Assembly (NCBI GenBank): GCA_019119685.1
Contig: DWWN01000031.1
Coordinates: 1 to 64,000, forward strand
Direction: 5' to 3'
Length of the DNA: 64,000 nucleotides
From: Candidatus Faecalibacterium faecigallinarum
GTDB lineage: Bacteria > Bacillota > Clostridia > Oscillospirales > Ruminococcaceae
The position numbers and the translations under genes were made by a program. The notes below the pieces were generated by a model. It had not been told where the DNA came from, made no database searches, and saw only the letters and a program-made list of their open reading frames with translations. The first letter of the stretch is position 1; each line of letters begins with the position of its first letter. Of this stretch, positions 1 through 8,053 are shown piece after piece.

Positions 1-1256
1 CGCTGCCAGTTGCGGGCGCGGTTGGAACCCTCGCCCCAGTATTCCTTCATGTACTGGCCGTTGACGCGCACCCGGTTGGTGGGGCTCTCGTCGAAGCGGG
101 CAAAGTAGCGGCCCAGCATCACGAAGTCGGCGCCCATCGCCAGGGCCAGGGTGATGTGGTAGTCGTGGACGATGCCGCCGTCCGAGCAGATGGGGATGTA
201 GATGCCGGTCTCCTTGAAATACTCGTCGCGGGCCTTGGCCACCTCGATGACGGCGGTCGCCTGGCCGCGGCCGATGCCCTTGGTCTCGCGGGTGATGCAG
301 ATGGAGCCGCCGCCGATGCCGATCTTGACAAAGTCGGCCCCGGCCTTGGCCAGGAAGAGGAAGCCGTCGCGGTCCACCACGTTGCCCGCGCCCACCTTGA
401 CCTTGTCGCCGTAGTGCTCGCGGATCCAGCTCAGGGTGCGGCTCTGCCACTCCGAGAAGCCCTCGGAGGAGTCGATGCACAGCACGTCCACGCCGGCATC
501 CACCAGGGCGGGCACCCGCTCGGCGTAGTCGCGGGTGTTGATGCCCGCGCCCACCACATAGCTCTTGCGGGCGTCCAGCAGCTCGTTGGCGTTCTCCTTG
601 TGGGAGTTGTAGTCCTTGCGGAACACGAAGTACTTCAGGCGGCCTTCCTCATCCACCAGGGGCAGGGTGTTGATCTTGTTGTCCCAGATGATGTTGTTGC
701 AGTCGTGCAGGGAGGTATTCTCAGGCGCAGTGACCAGCTTGCTCATGGGAGTCATGAAGGTGGTGACAGGCGCGTCGTCGGGGGTGTGGTTGACGCGGTA
801 ATCGCGGGAAGCCACGATGCCCAGCAGCTTGCCGCCGGCAGTGCCGTTGTCGGTGATGGCGATGGTGGAGTGGCCGGTCTTAGCCTTCAGCTCCAGCACG
901 TCGTGCAGGGTGGCGTCGGGGCCCAGGTTCGAGTCGGACACCACATAGCCGGCCTTGTAGGTCTTGACCCGGCGGACCATGGCGGCCTCGTCCTCGATGC
1001 TCTGGGAGCCGTAGATAAAGGACACGCCGCCCTGGCGGGCCAGCGCAATGGCCAGCTTATCGCCCGAGACGGACTGCATGATGGCGCTGACCATGGGGAT
1101 GTTCATTTCCAGGGGGCACTTCTCTTCCCCTTTGCGGTACTTGACCAGGGGGGTCTTGAGGCTCACTGCGGCGGGCACGTTTTCCGCTGAGGAATAGCCG
1201 GGGACCAGCAGATATTCGCCAAAGGTACGGGAGGGTTCTTCATAAAAGTACGCCAT
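1..1256 (-). CDS. guaB: IMP dehydrogenase, 3' end off the window
   Basis: Inosine-5'-monophosphate dehydrogenase, the cytosolic NAD-dependent step IMP to XMP that commits purines to GMP. The visible 418 codons begin with [20 protein letters not shown]. They contain the early barrel segment, a CBS-like insert (about residues 95-215) and the barrel with the catalytic loop [12 protein letters not shown], where the Cys in SICITRE is the nucleophile that forms the XMP thioimidate. The C-terminal part, including the flap region, lies beyond position 1. The start is fixed by a GGAG ribosome site just upstream, and a matching promoter lies about 85 bp upstream. No purine riboswitch is evident in the short leader. 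The family call is secure. Confidence 0.95.
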   Translation of the reverse strand, partial: MAYFYEEPSRTFGEYLLVPGYSSAENVPAAVSLKTPLVKYRKGEEKCPLEMNIPMVSAIMQSVSGDKLAIALARQGGVSFIYGSQSIEDEAAMVRRVKTYKAGYVVSDSNLGPDATLHDVLELKAKTGHSTIAITDNGTAGGKLLGIVASRDYRVNHTPDDAPVTTFMTPMSKLVTAPENTSLHDCNNIIWDNKINTLPLVDEEGRLKYFVFRKDYNSHKENANELLDARKSYVVGAGINTRDYAERVPALVDAGVDVLCIDSSEGFSEWQSRTLSWIREHYGDKVKVGAGNVVDRDGFLFLAKAGADFVKIGIGGGSICITRETKGIGRGQATAVIEVAKARDEYFKETGIYIPICSDGGIVHDYHITLALAMGADFVMLGRYFARFDESPTNRVRVNGQYMKEYWGEGSNRARNWQ

Positions 1257-1339
1257 GATAATCTCCTTTTTCTGCCAACCTGTGAGACACCGCGGCCGCT
1301 GCGCACCCGCGCGGCGCCGGGGACAAATACTTGGCTATA

Positions 1340-1368
1340 ATAATACCACATTTGGGGCCAGAATACAA
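1340..1368 (-). promoter_or_regulatory. Promoter of guaB
   Basis: On the minus strand TTGTAT, a 17-bp spacer and TATTAT lie about 85 bp upstream of the guaB start. A second overlapping TATTAT offers an alternative -10. Confidence 0.6.
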
Positions 1369-1506
1369 AACCTTCGGGCGACAAACTTTTCCAAAATCCG
1401 CTCGCAAAAAACAGTCACTTTGCATAGTCCACGCATGAAAGGCCTGCAACTTATCCGCCGTCTCTTGTCTGCACAGCCCCGGCGGCCCGCCAGCGCCAAA
1501 TAAAAC

Positions 1507-1705
1507 GTCCCACCCGGACGACATGTGCGTACGGGTGGGACACAACCAGGGAAATTTTCAAGCGAGAGTGTGCGAGCCGCTTTGCGGCGAGTGCGCGGTT
1601 CGCTGGAAAATTTTGTCCCCAGGGGGATATTAGGGGGAAAGAATTTCTGACCTGCGCAGCAGGCAGAAATGGGTTCCCCCTAAAGCGTGGCGTTTTCGCC
1701 ACGCC
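1507..1705 (+). repeat. Four-hairpin intergenic repeat, copy 1
   Basis: First copy of a roughly 200-bp repeat family. H1 is a GTCCCACCCG/CGGGTGGGAC hairpin around a GACATGTGC loop. H2 has AAATTTTC arms around GTGTGCGAG, an inner CCGC-TTT-GCGG stem and CGAGTGC. H3 is TTAGGGGGAA/TTCCCCCTAA. H4 is GCGTGGCG-TTTT-CGCCACGC. It lies 3' of the thioesterase gene. The arms differ from the other copies but stay complementary. The remainder of the 735-bp gap from 1257 to 1991 holds the guaB promoter, a terminator and, at 1751-1830, an imperfect GGGATATCG/CGATATCCC inverted repeat. Confidence 0.85.
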
Positions 1706-1707
1706 AA

Positions 1708-1740
1708 CAAAAAAGCCCGTCTCGAAAGACGGACTTTTTT
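1708..1740. terminator. Bidirectional intrinsic terminator
   Basis: CCGTCT-CGAA-AGACGG stem flanked by A6 on the left and T6 on the right, so it can work on both strands. It follows the repeat element downstream of the thioesterase gene. Confidence 0.7.
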
Positions 1741-1991
1741 GCACACGAAGCGGGATATCGCCTGTGTGGCGCCGGCCTAACAGCTGAGAAGGAGAACAGC
1801 CGGAGGAGGGGCAGGCGGCGCCCGATATCCCAAAAGCAAGAAGAAAAAGATTTCACAGTCGCCGGGTTGGTTCCCTGCTGTAACCATATTGTAACTCTTT
1901 TGTCTCCAAATTGCAATACCTTTTCGTCACTTTTTTGTAATTTCTTTTGTGAAATCTTCTCTCACATCTTTTTGCCCCCTCCGGCCCCCGC

Positions 1992-2726
1992 TCAGAAGCG
2001 GCAGAACAGCTCGAACGCGGCTTTGTCCTCCCGGCGGCCGGTCACATACCAGCCGGGGCCGGCCTCGCTCTCGGCCGGGCCGTAGAACAGCTCCATCTCC
2101 TCCCCCATGGGCACCTGGCGGTGGTACTTGATGACGGCGTACTGCATGGAGCCCTGGGCCATCACGTCCGCCGGCAGGGCGTCGCAGACCACGTCCAGGT
2201 ACGCCGCGTTGTTGATGTGGCGGTTTGTGTCGCAGAGGGAGTAGGCCGCCTGCCGGACGCCGGCGCTGGTCAGCTGGGCCGCTTTGGGCACCTGTAAGGA
2301 CAGCTCCCAGTCAATGGTGTCGCTCCAGTAGCGGTCCATCTCCTCGGGGATGTGCCGGATGATCTTGCCGGCGTCGGTGTCCACCAGCGTCCAGCGGGTG
2401 TCCACCCGGGCCAGCTCCTCCCCTTCCAGGCTGCGCACCACCAGGACCCGCTTGTTGGCCCCGCGGTGGGTCTTTTCGGGGTAGGTGGTCAGGGTGACGG
2501 TCTCCCGCATGGCGGGCACGCGGTAAAACTGGAAGGCCTGCCGGCCCACCAGATAGACCATGTGCCGCGCGCTGTAAAAGGCTTTGTCCATCCCCAGGCC
2601 CCAGGCGTGGGCGGTGGCCATGTGCTCGGCGCAACGCAGCAGGGCCGAAGGCCGCATCAGGCCGCGGTAATCCACGTCCCCTTCATCCAGGGTGATCTGC
2701 TCGGTGTAGGTGCTGTGGTCTTGCAT
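1992..2726 (-). CDS. Acyl-ACP thioesterase (FatA/FatB-like)
   Basis: A 244-residue cytosolic enzyme of the acyl-ACP thioesterase family, which releases free fatty acid from acyl carrier protein. Two hot-dog halves are recognisable. The first (about 5-135) carries a long-helix segment with SALLRCAEHMATAHAWG. The second holds the family catalytic pattern D-x-N-x-H-x-N-N-x-x-Y, seen as DTNRHINNAAY. The length is normal for bacterial members. The start follows an AAAGGAG site at good spacing. It stands alone, with potD 36 bp upstream on the same strand. Chain-length preference cannot be read from the sequence. Confidence 0.9.
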   Translation of the reverse strand: MQDHSTYTEQITLDEGDVDYRGLMRPSALLRCAEHMATAHAWGLGMDKAFYSARHMVYLVGRQAFQFYRVPAMRETVTLTTYPEKTHRGANKRVLVVRSLEGEELARVDTRWTLVDTDAGKIIRHIPEEMDRYWSDTIDWELSLQVPKAAQLTSAGVRQAAYSLCDTNRHINNAAYLDVVCDALPADVMAQGSMQYAVIKYHRQVPMGEEMELFYGPAESEAGPGWYVTGRREDKAAFELFCRF

Positions 2727-2762
2727 CAGGTTGCTCCTTTCCGGCCCGCACGGGGCCGCGCA

Positions 2763-3995
2763 TCAATACATATTACGCATTTTCCTGCGCATCTTGCGCC
2801 AGATGTTGAAGCAGGCCAGCAGGATCATCGCCAGCAGCAGCAGCAAAAACAGGTAGCCGCTGCCGCCCTCGTCGTAGCTCTTCATCTCGCTCCACTTGAC
2901 GTCCAGCTCGCTGTTCACTTCCTCGCTCAGGGCGGTAAAGACCTGCTCCTTGGCGGCGACCTCCTCCGAGGGATAGGCGATCTCGCTGTACTTCAGTTCC
3001 TCGTCCAGATTTTCCCAGACGGCGGTGCTGGGGGTGGTATAGCCGATGTACTCGGCGTTGGCCACGCCCACGTCCACCTCGCACATGAAGTTGATGAACA
3101 TTTCGGCGGCTTCCTGGTTCTGGCTGGAAGCCGGGATGCACATGCAGTCCACCGAGAGGACGCTGCCCTCCTCAGGGAACACCCAGGCCAGGTCGGGGTT
3201 GTCGTCGATCATGGTGATGGCGTCGCCCGAATAGTAGACGCCCACGGCCGCCTCGCCGCCGATCATCTTGTCGAAGATCTCGTCCATGACGTAGGCCTGG
3301 ATCAGCGGCTTCTGGGCTTTGAGCTGCTCCATCACCTCGTCCACCTCATCGGTGGTGGGCGGGTTGACGCTCTTGCCCTCTTTGAAGGCCGCTATGGCGT
3401 AGGCGTCCCGGCTGTTGTTGAACATCAGGATGCTGCCGGCGTACTGCTCGTCCCACAGGTCGGCCCACGCAGAAGGGGCCTCGTCCACCATGGTGGTGTT
3501 GTAGATGATGCCGGTGGTGCAGAGCATATAGGGCACGGTGTAGGCGTTTTCGGGATCGTAGTCGGGGTTGCGGTATTCCTCGTCGATCAGGCTGAAGTTG
3601 GGGATGTTGTCGTAGTTGAGGGGCAGCAGCATCCCCTCGTCGATCATCTTGGCCACCATGTAGTCCGAAGGGATGATGACGTCGTAGCTGGCCGCGCCCG
3701 ACTTGAGCTTGGCGTACATCGACTCGTTGGAGTCGAAGGTAGTGTAGTTGACGCTGATGCCGGTCAGCTTTTCAAAGGCGTCCACCACGTCGACGCTGTC
3801 GTCCGAGCCGTTGGAGATATACTCACCCCAGTTGTAGACATTCAGGGTCACGTTCTGGCCGGCGAAGCGGGTCCAGTCGTAATCCCCCGAAACGCTGATG
3901 TCCTCCGTCACCTGGACAGGCCCGGCCGCAAAGGACGGCAGGGCACACACGGCGGCCACTGCAAGGGCGGAAAGAAAAGTAACGAAACGCTTCAT
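2763..3995 (-). CDS. potD: Spermidine/putrescine-binding protein with C-terminal membrane anchor
   Basis: Extracytoplasmic substrate-binding protein of the polyamine ABC importer, 410 residues. An N-terminal signal peptide (MKRFVTFLSALAVAAVCALP) is followed by the PotD-type start of the mature domain with NVYNWGEYISNG, then PSDYMVAKM, and an SBP fold to about residue 375. Instead of a lipobox Cys it ends in a Gly/Ser linker, a roughly 18-residue hydrophobic helix (YLFLLLLLAMILLACF) and a basic tail (WRKMRRKMRNMY), so it is probably held by a C-terminal transmembrane anchor. The ATG at 3995 follows a GGGGAG ribosome site. A longer reading of this frame to 4886 is only the shifted potC frame. 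It is the last gene of potABCD. Confidence 0.92.
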   Translation of the reverse strand: MKRFVTFLSALAVAAVCALPSFAAGPVQVTEDISVSGDYDWTRFAGQNVTLNVYNWGEYISNGSDDSVDVVDAFEKLTGISVNYTTFDSNESMYAKLKSGAASYDVIIPSDYMVAKMIDEGMLLPLNYDNIPNFSLIDEEYRNPDYDPENAYTVPYMLCTTGIIYNTTMVDEAPSAWADLWDEQYAGSILMFNNSRDAYAIAAFKEGKSVNPPTTDEVDEVMEQLKAQKPLIQAYVMDEIFDKMIGGEAAVGVYYSGDAITMIDDNPDLAWVFPEEGSVLSVDCMCIPASSQNQEAAEMFINFMCEVDVGVANAEYIGYTTPSTAVWENLDEELKYSEIAYPSEEVAAKEQVFTALSEEVNSELDVKWSEMKSYDEGGSGYLFLLLLLAMILLACFNIWRKMRRKMRNMY

Positions 3996-4009
3996 CTTCT
4001 CCCCTCCCC

Positions 4010-4855
4010 TCACATCTGGGCCTGCTGCTGGGCCGTCAGGTCGCGCCGGTAGCGCCGGCCCTCGGCCGCGTTGGAGATCAGGATCACGGCCAGGATGGCC
4101 ACGAACATGATGGTGGACAGCGCGTAGATCTCCGGGCTGACCTTGCGGCGGGTCATCGAGTAGATGGCGATGGGCAGCGTCTCCACCGTGCCGCAGTTGA
4201 AGTAGGAGATCATGAAATCGTCGATGGAATAGGTCAGGCAGATCAAAAAGGACGAGAGGATGGCCGGGCTGATCTCGGGCAGGATGACCTTGAAGAACGC
4301 CTATTTGGGGTCGCAGCCCAGGTCCAGCGCCGCCTCGTACAGATGGATATCCAGCTGGCGGAGCTTGGGGCTGACGTTGAAGATGACATACGGCACATTG
4401 AAGGCCACATGGGCGATCAGCAGCGTGGGCATACCCATGATGGTGTCGGGCAGCCAGGGCACGTCCGCGGCGAAGCGCTGATAGGCCACGAACAGCAGCA
4501 TCAGGGAGATGCCGGTGATGATCTCGGGGTTGACCACCGGGATATAGGTCACGTTGGTGATGACGAGGCGGCTGGTCCGCTTCATCCCGGCGATGCCCAG
4601 CGAAGCGGCGGTGCCCAGCACGGTAGCCACCACCGCCGAGATCAGCGCCACCTCGATTGAGACGGCCAAAGCCCGCAGGATGGAGGAATTGTGCAGCAGG
4701 CTCTGATACCATTTTAAGGTGAAGCCGGTGAACAGGGCGTAGCCCTTGCTCTCGTTGAAGCTGAACAGGATCATATACGCGATGGGCAGGTACATGAACC
4801 CGAAAAACAGGATGATATAAGTCCGCTGCATCAGGCGGAGATGTTTCGTTTTCAT
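4010..4855 (-). pseudogene. potC: Spermidine/putrescine permease PotC with in-frame amber codon
   Basis: Second inner-membrane permease of the polyamine transporter. The frame from 4855 encodes a complete PotC of 281 codons except that codon 185 is TAG (4301-4303, minus strand). Upstream the protein is normal up to LGCDPK. Directly downstream, in the same frame, the EAA-loop continues as AFFKVILPEISPAIL and then the last membrane segments to AEGRRYRRDLTAQQQAQM. In relatives this position is commonly Q, and CAG to TAG is a single transition, so this looks like a nonsense mutation, a suppressed codon or a base-call error. No frameshift is present. potB overlaps its start by one base (TGATG). 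Termination here would remove the last three or so helices and should abolish transport unless readthrough occurs. Confidence 0.85.
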
Positions 4856-5670
4856 CAGGACACCCCCTCCATTTCGTCTTCGTCAAAGCTGGACGTGAAG
4901 CTCATGCACAGCAGGACGATGATCATCAGGACCAGGCTCATGGCCGAGCCCACGTTCAGGTTATAGCTGTTGCCCAAGAACTGCATCTCGATCAGGTCGC
5001 CGATCAGCAGGTTGGCGCCGCCGCCCAGCATCCGGCTGATGACGAAGGTGGACACCGCCGGGACGAACACCATGGTGATGCCGGTGCAGATGCCCGGCAC
5101 GCTCATGGGGATCAGGACCCGCAGCAGGGTCTTGGTGGTGTTGGCCCCCAGGTCCTGGGCGGCCTCGATGATGCTCTGGTCGATCTTGACCATGCTGGTG
5201 TAGAGGGGCAGGATCATATAGGGCACATAGTTGTACACCATGCCCAGCACCACCGCGCCCGCGGTGTTCAGCATATTGAAGGGCCCCAGGCCGAACAGGC
5301 CCAGCAGGGTGTTGATGGGGCCGTTGATGCTCAAAAGGCCCATCCAGGCATAGGTGCGCAGCAAAAAATTCATCCACATGGGCAGCATCACCAGCATCTG
5401 CATGATCCGCTGTTTGTTCACCCGCAGCCGGGACAGGAAATACCCTACCGGGAAGGCGATGACCAGGCAGATGACGGTGGCGATGAGGGCCAGCAGCAGG
5501 CTGCGGGCAAAGACCGAGCCGTACCCGCTGACCGAAACAAGGTTGGCCAGGGTGAAGCGGCCGTCACTGTCGGTCAGGGCATAGTAGCAGACGATCAGCA
5601 GCGGGACCACGGTAAAGAGCGCCATCCAGACCAGGTACGGGGAGGCGAGCCGCTTGTCATACACTTTCAT
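4855..5670 (-). CDS. potB: Spermidine/putrescine permease PotB
   Basis: First inner-membrane permease of the polyamine importer, 271 residues with about six hydrophobic helices. It has the binding-protein-dependent permease EAA motif (EAAQDLGANTTKTLLRVLIPMSVPGI, about residues 165-190), which contacts the PotA ATPase. The N-terminus (YDKRLASPYLVWMALFTVVPLL) and length are typical of PotB. It starts 6 bp after potA and overlaps potC by one base, so the genes are probably translationally coupled. No defects are seen. Confidence 0.93.
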   Translation of the reverse strand: MKVYDKRLASPYLVWMALFTVVPLLIVCYYALTDSDGRFTLANLVSVSGYGSVFARSLLLALIATVICLVIAFPVGYFLSRLRVNKQRIMQMLVMLPMWMNFLLRTYAWMGLLSINGPINTLLGLFGLGPFNMLNTAGAVVLGMVYNYVPYMILPLYTSMVKIDQSIIEAAQDLGANTTKTLLRVLIPMSVPGICTGITMVFVPAVSTFVISRMLGGGANLLIGDLIEMQFLGNSYNLNVGSAMSLVLMIIVLLCMSFTSSFDEDEMEGVS

Positions 5671-5676
5671 CCCGCA

Positions 5677-6723
5677 TCACCCCTCGCTCCGCGCCATGAT
5701 GTGGATCTCGTTGGGGCCGATCCGCATCCCGATCCGCTCGCCGGGGGTGCAGGCGCGGGTGGAATGGATCAGCCACTCCCGCCCGTCGCAGTCCACATGC
5801 ATTTCAAAGTGGACCCCCTTGAAGATCACGTCGCTGACCTCGCCGGTCAGCTGGCCTTCCATGGGCGAGACCACCTCGATGTCCTCGGGGCGGACCACCA
5901 CCTGGACGCTCTGCTCGGGCTTGAAGCCCCGGTCCACACAGGGGAACTGCACCCCCGCGAAGGAGACCAGGAAGTCCCGGTGCATGACGCCGTCGATGAT
6001 GTTGGAATCGCCGATGAAGTCGGCCACAAAGGCATTTTTGGGCTCGTTGTAGATCTCCTCGGGGGTGCCCACCTGCTGGATCACGCCGCCGTTCATGACG
6101 ACGACGGTGTCCGACATGGTCAGGGCCTCCTCCTGGTCGTGGGTGACATAGATGAAGGTGATGTTCATTTCGCGCTGCAGCCGTTTCAGCTCCAGCTGCA
6201 TCTCCTTGCGCAGCTTGAGGTCCAGCGCGCCCAGAGGCTCGTCCAGCAGCAGGATCTCGGGTTCGTTGACCAGGCTGCGGGCAATGGCCACGCGCTGCTG
6301 CTGGCCGCCCGACATCTGGGAGATGCTGCGGCGCTCAAAGCCTTTCAGGCCCACCACTTCCAGCATATCCCGCACCTTGGTGCGGATGGTGTTCTCGTCC
6401 AGGTGCTTGAGCCGCAGGCCGAAGGCCACGTTCTCGAACACGTTCAGGTGCGGGAACAGCGCGTACTTCTGGAACACGGTGTTCACCGGGCGCTTGTAGG
6501 GCGGCACCCCGGTGATGTCCTTGCCGTGCAGGCTGACCGTGCCCGCCGTCGGTTCCAGGAAGCCGGCGATCAGCCGGAGGGTGGTTGTCTTGCCGCAGCC
6601 GGACGAGCCCAGCAGGGTCACAAATTCCTTGTCGTGGATGTCCAGGTTCAGCCCGTTCAGGATGCGCTGGCCGTCAAAGTCCACCACGATATCCCGCAGG
6701 GATACGATTACAGAATTGTCCAT
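5677..6723 (-). CDS. potA: Spermidine/putrescine ABC transporter ATPase
   Basis: Cytoplasmic ATPase that powers the PotBC channel, 348 residues. It has Walker A (GSSGCGKTTT), Q-loop, ABC signature (MSGGQQQRVAIARSL), Walker B (LLLDEPLGALD) and a C-terminal TOBE-like regulatory part (about 240-348). I start it at the ATG at 6723 (MDNSVIVSL) because AAGGGGAGGA lies 9-13 bases upstream; a longer reading from 6750 would place this ribosome site inside the gene. It is first in potABCD, behind a near-consensus promoter. Confidence 0.95.
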   Translation of the reverse strand: MDNSVIVSLRDIVVDFDGQRILNGLNLDIHDKEFVTLLGSSGCGKTTTLRLIAGFLEPTAGTVSLHGKDITGVPPYKRPVNTVFQKYALFPHLNVFENVAFGLRLKHLDENTIRTKVRDMLEVVGLKGFERRSISQMSGGQQQRVAIARSLVNEPEILLLDEPLGALDLKLRKEMQLELKRLQREMNITFIYVTHDQEEALTMSDTVVVMNGGVIQQVGTPEEIYNEPKNAFVADFIGDSNIIDGVMHRDFLVSFAGVQFPCVDRGFKPEQSVQVVVRPEDIEVVSPMEGQLTGEVSDVIFKGVHFEMHVDCDGREWLIHSTRACTPGERIGMRIGPNEIHIMARSEG

Positions 6724-6795
6724 TTTCCAAATGAGTCCTCCCCTTATCATGTTGCCTCGTACCAGCGGCAGGGATGCAGCCGGTATACAAGGTCT

Positions 6796-6824
6796 ATCTT
6801 AAACAATCCCGCAGAAAATGTCAA
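6796..6824 (-). promoter_or_regulatory. Promoter of the potABCD operon
   Basis: TTGACA, 17-bp spacer and TAAGAT on the minus strand, about 70 bp upstream of the potA start. Confidence 0.75.
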
Positions 6825-6932
6825 TTCAGAATGCAAAGTTTCCTCTTTTGCCGAACCGGGAAAACCGGAAAGAGCCGCACGCGCCGCCGCCCCAGCCCCG
6901 CGTGATGCAAAGCCCGGAGCGCTGCCCCATTG

Positions 6933-7056
6933 GACAAAATTTGGCGCAGGACAGTGCACTTGGCCCGACGGCCCCGCACACTCCCTGCGCCAAATCCTCC
7001 TGCCGGCGCCCCGGCCAAACGCGCCTGGCGTCCGGCCGGGACTTTTTGACAGTCTG
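6933..7056 (-). repeat. Degenerate, partial copy of the four-hairpin repeat
   Basis: Reverse-oriented relic keeping H2 (TTTGGCGCAGG/CCTGCGCCAAA with an inner GGCC-CGAC-GGCC stem and CGCACACTC) and the H1 right arm (GTCCGGCCGGGACTTTTTGACAG). H3 and H4 are gone. It lies between the DUF4340 gene end and the potA promoter. The rest of the 342-bp gap shows nothing else clear. Confidence 0.6.
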
Positions 7057-7065
7057 CTCCTTTTT

Positions 7066-8040
7066 TCAGGTCTTCAGTTCTTCTGCGGAGATGAAGGCGG
7101 CCAGCACCGTCCCGTCCACCGTGTAGATCGAGCTGTCCCCCTCCACCATCAGGTAGTAGCCGTCGGCGCCGGAGGCATAGGTGAGGCGGTAGTCCTTCTC
7201 CCCGTCCGAGGCGGACACCGTGACCAGCGGCTGGTCAAAGCCGTAGCCGGACGGGTCCGCGCCGGTGATCTGCCCTGTGACGTAGCTGCTCAGGGCCGAA
7301 AGAAGGCTGTCCGTCTTTTCTTCGTCCAGGACGGTGTCGGGGGCGTCTTCCAGCCGCCAGGCGGTGGTGTAGGAGGCGCTGCTGTCCGCGGCGCTGTCCT
7401 CCTCCGGTACCGACACCGCCTGCAGGCGGACGGTGAAGGGCTCTTCCCCGTCCGAACGGGTGTACTCGATCCGTTCCAGCCGGCTGGCGGTGAGCCCCGC
7501 CGGATTGAACGGCTCGAACAGCTCCGCCTTGCTGTATTCAAAGCAGCCGGCCTTGGCGGAAGCCGCCGTATAGACGGCGTCCTCTCCCGCCCTTTGCAGG
7601 TAAACGTCCCCGGTGACGGTGTTGACGTCCCCGAAGACGAAGGTGCTGGTCTGGCCCGCCGCCGTCACCGACACCGTCAGCAGGGGCGCGGCAAAGCCGT
7701 AATCCTCACCGGGCTGGGGGTCCAGCTGGCGCTTGGCCTTCAGATCGGTCAGGGCCGCAGCCATGGTGTCGCATTTGGTCTGGTCCAGGTGGTAGTCCGG
7801 GTCGTCCGTCAGGGTCCAGGTCCCCCCGTCGCAGGACAGGGACACCGTCTCCCCCTGCCAGGTGTATTCCAGGGCGGTCAGGTCCTCCGCCGCAAAGCTG
7901 GACAGCGGGATGGTCCCCTCTTCGGCGGCGCTGGCGGCCTGTTCTTCCCGGCGGTTGGCCCAGGTCAGCAGGGCCAGGGCCGCCCCGGCCAGGAGGATCA
8001 GGCCCAGCAGCACCAGCAGCGTGCGCCGTTTTGCGCGCAT
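7066..8040 (-). CDS. DUF4340 domain protein, last gene of a Gld-type ABC cassette
   Basis: A 324-residue protein with an N-terminal membrane anchor (RTLLVLLGLILLAGAALALLTW) and an extracellular portion made of two similar DUF4340-like modules. The first begins about residue 50 (LTALEYTWQGETVSLSCDG) and the second about 185 (LERIEYTRSDGEEPFTVRL); both have the DYGF/GYGFD-P-LTVS pattern that marks the family. Its biochemical function is unknown. It is 13 bp downstream of the GldG-like gene and belongs to the same minus-strand operon with the ATPase and permease, so it is probably an accessory subunit of that membrane complex. A GGAGGGG site supports the start. Confidence 0.8.
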   Translation of the reverse strand: MRAKRRTLLVLLGLILLAGAALALLTWANRREEQAASAAEEGTIPLSSFAAEDLTALEYTWQGETVSLSCDGGTWTLTDDPDYHLDQTKCDTMAAALTDLKAKRQLDPQPGEDYGFAAPLLTVSVTAAGQTSTFVFGDVNTVTGDVYLQRAGEDAVYTAASAKAGCFEYSKAELFEPFNPAGLTASRLERIEYTRSDGEEPFTVRLQAVSVPEEDSAADSSASYTTAWRLEDAPDTVLDEEKTDSLLSALSSYVTGQITGADPSGYGFDQPLVTVSASDGEKDYRLTYASGADGYYLMVEGDSSIYTVDGTVLAAFISAEELKT

Positions 8041-8053
8041 GGCGTTCCCCTCC

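Noticed and set aside
1257..1339. Purine riboswitch ahead of guaB
   Set aside because: The leader is only about 85 bases and lacks the purine aptamer pattern.
2352..4052. Long plus-strand frame over the thioesterase and potD genes
   Set aside because: Antisense shadow: low-complexity His/Val/Gly-rich translation with no ribosome site.
4301..4303. Pyrrolysine or other programmed recoding at the potC amber codon
   Set aside because: No pyl genes or recoding element are visible, and polyamine permeases are not known recoded proteins. A point mutation or sequencing error is simpler.
2763..4886. A single 707-codon frame joining potC and potD
   Set aside because: Its first 290 or so codons are potC in the wrong frame. 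The true potD start at 3995 has a ribosome site and signal peptide.
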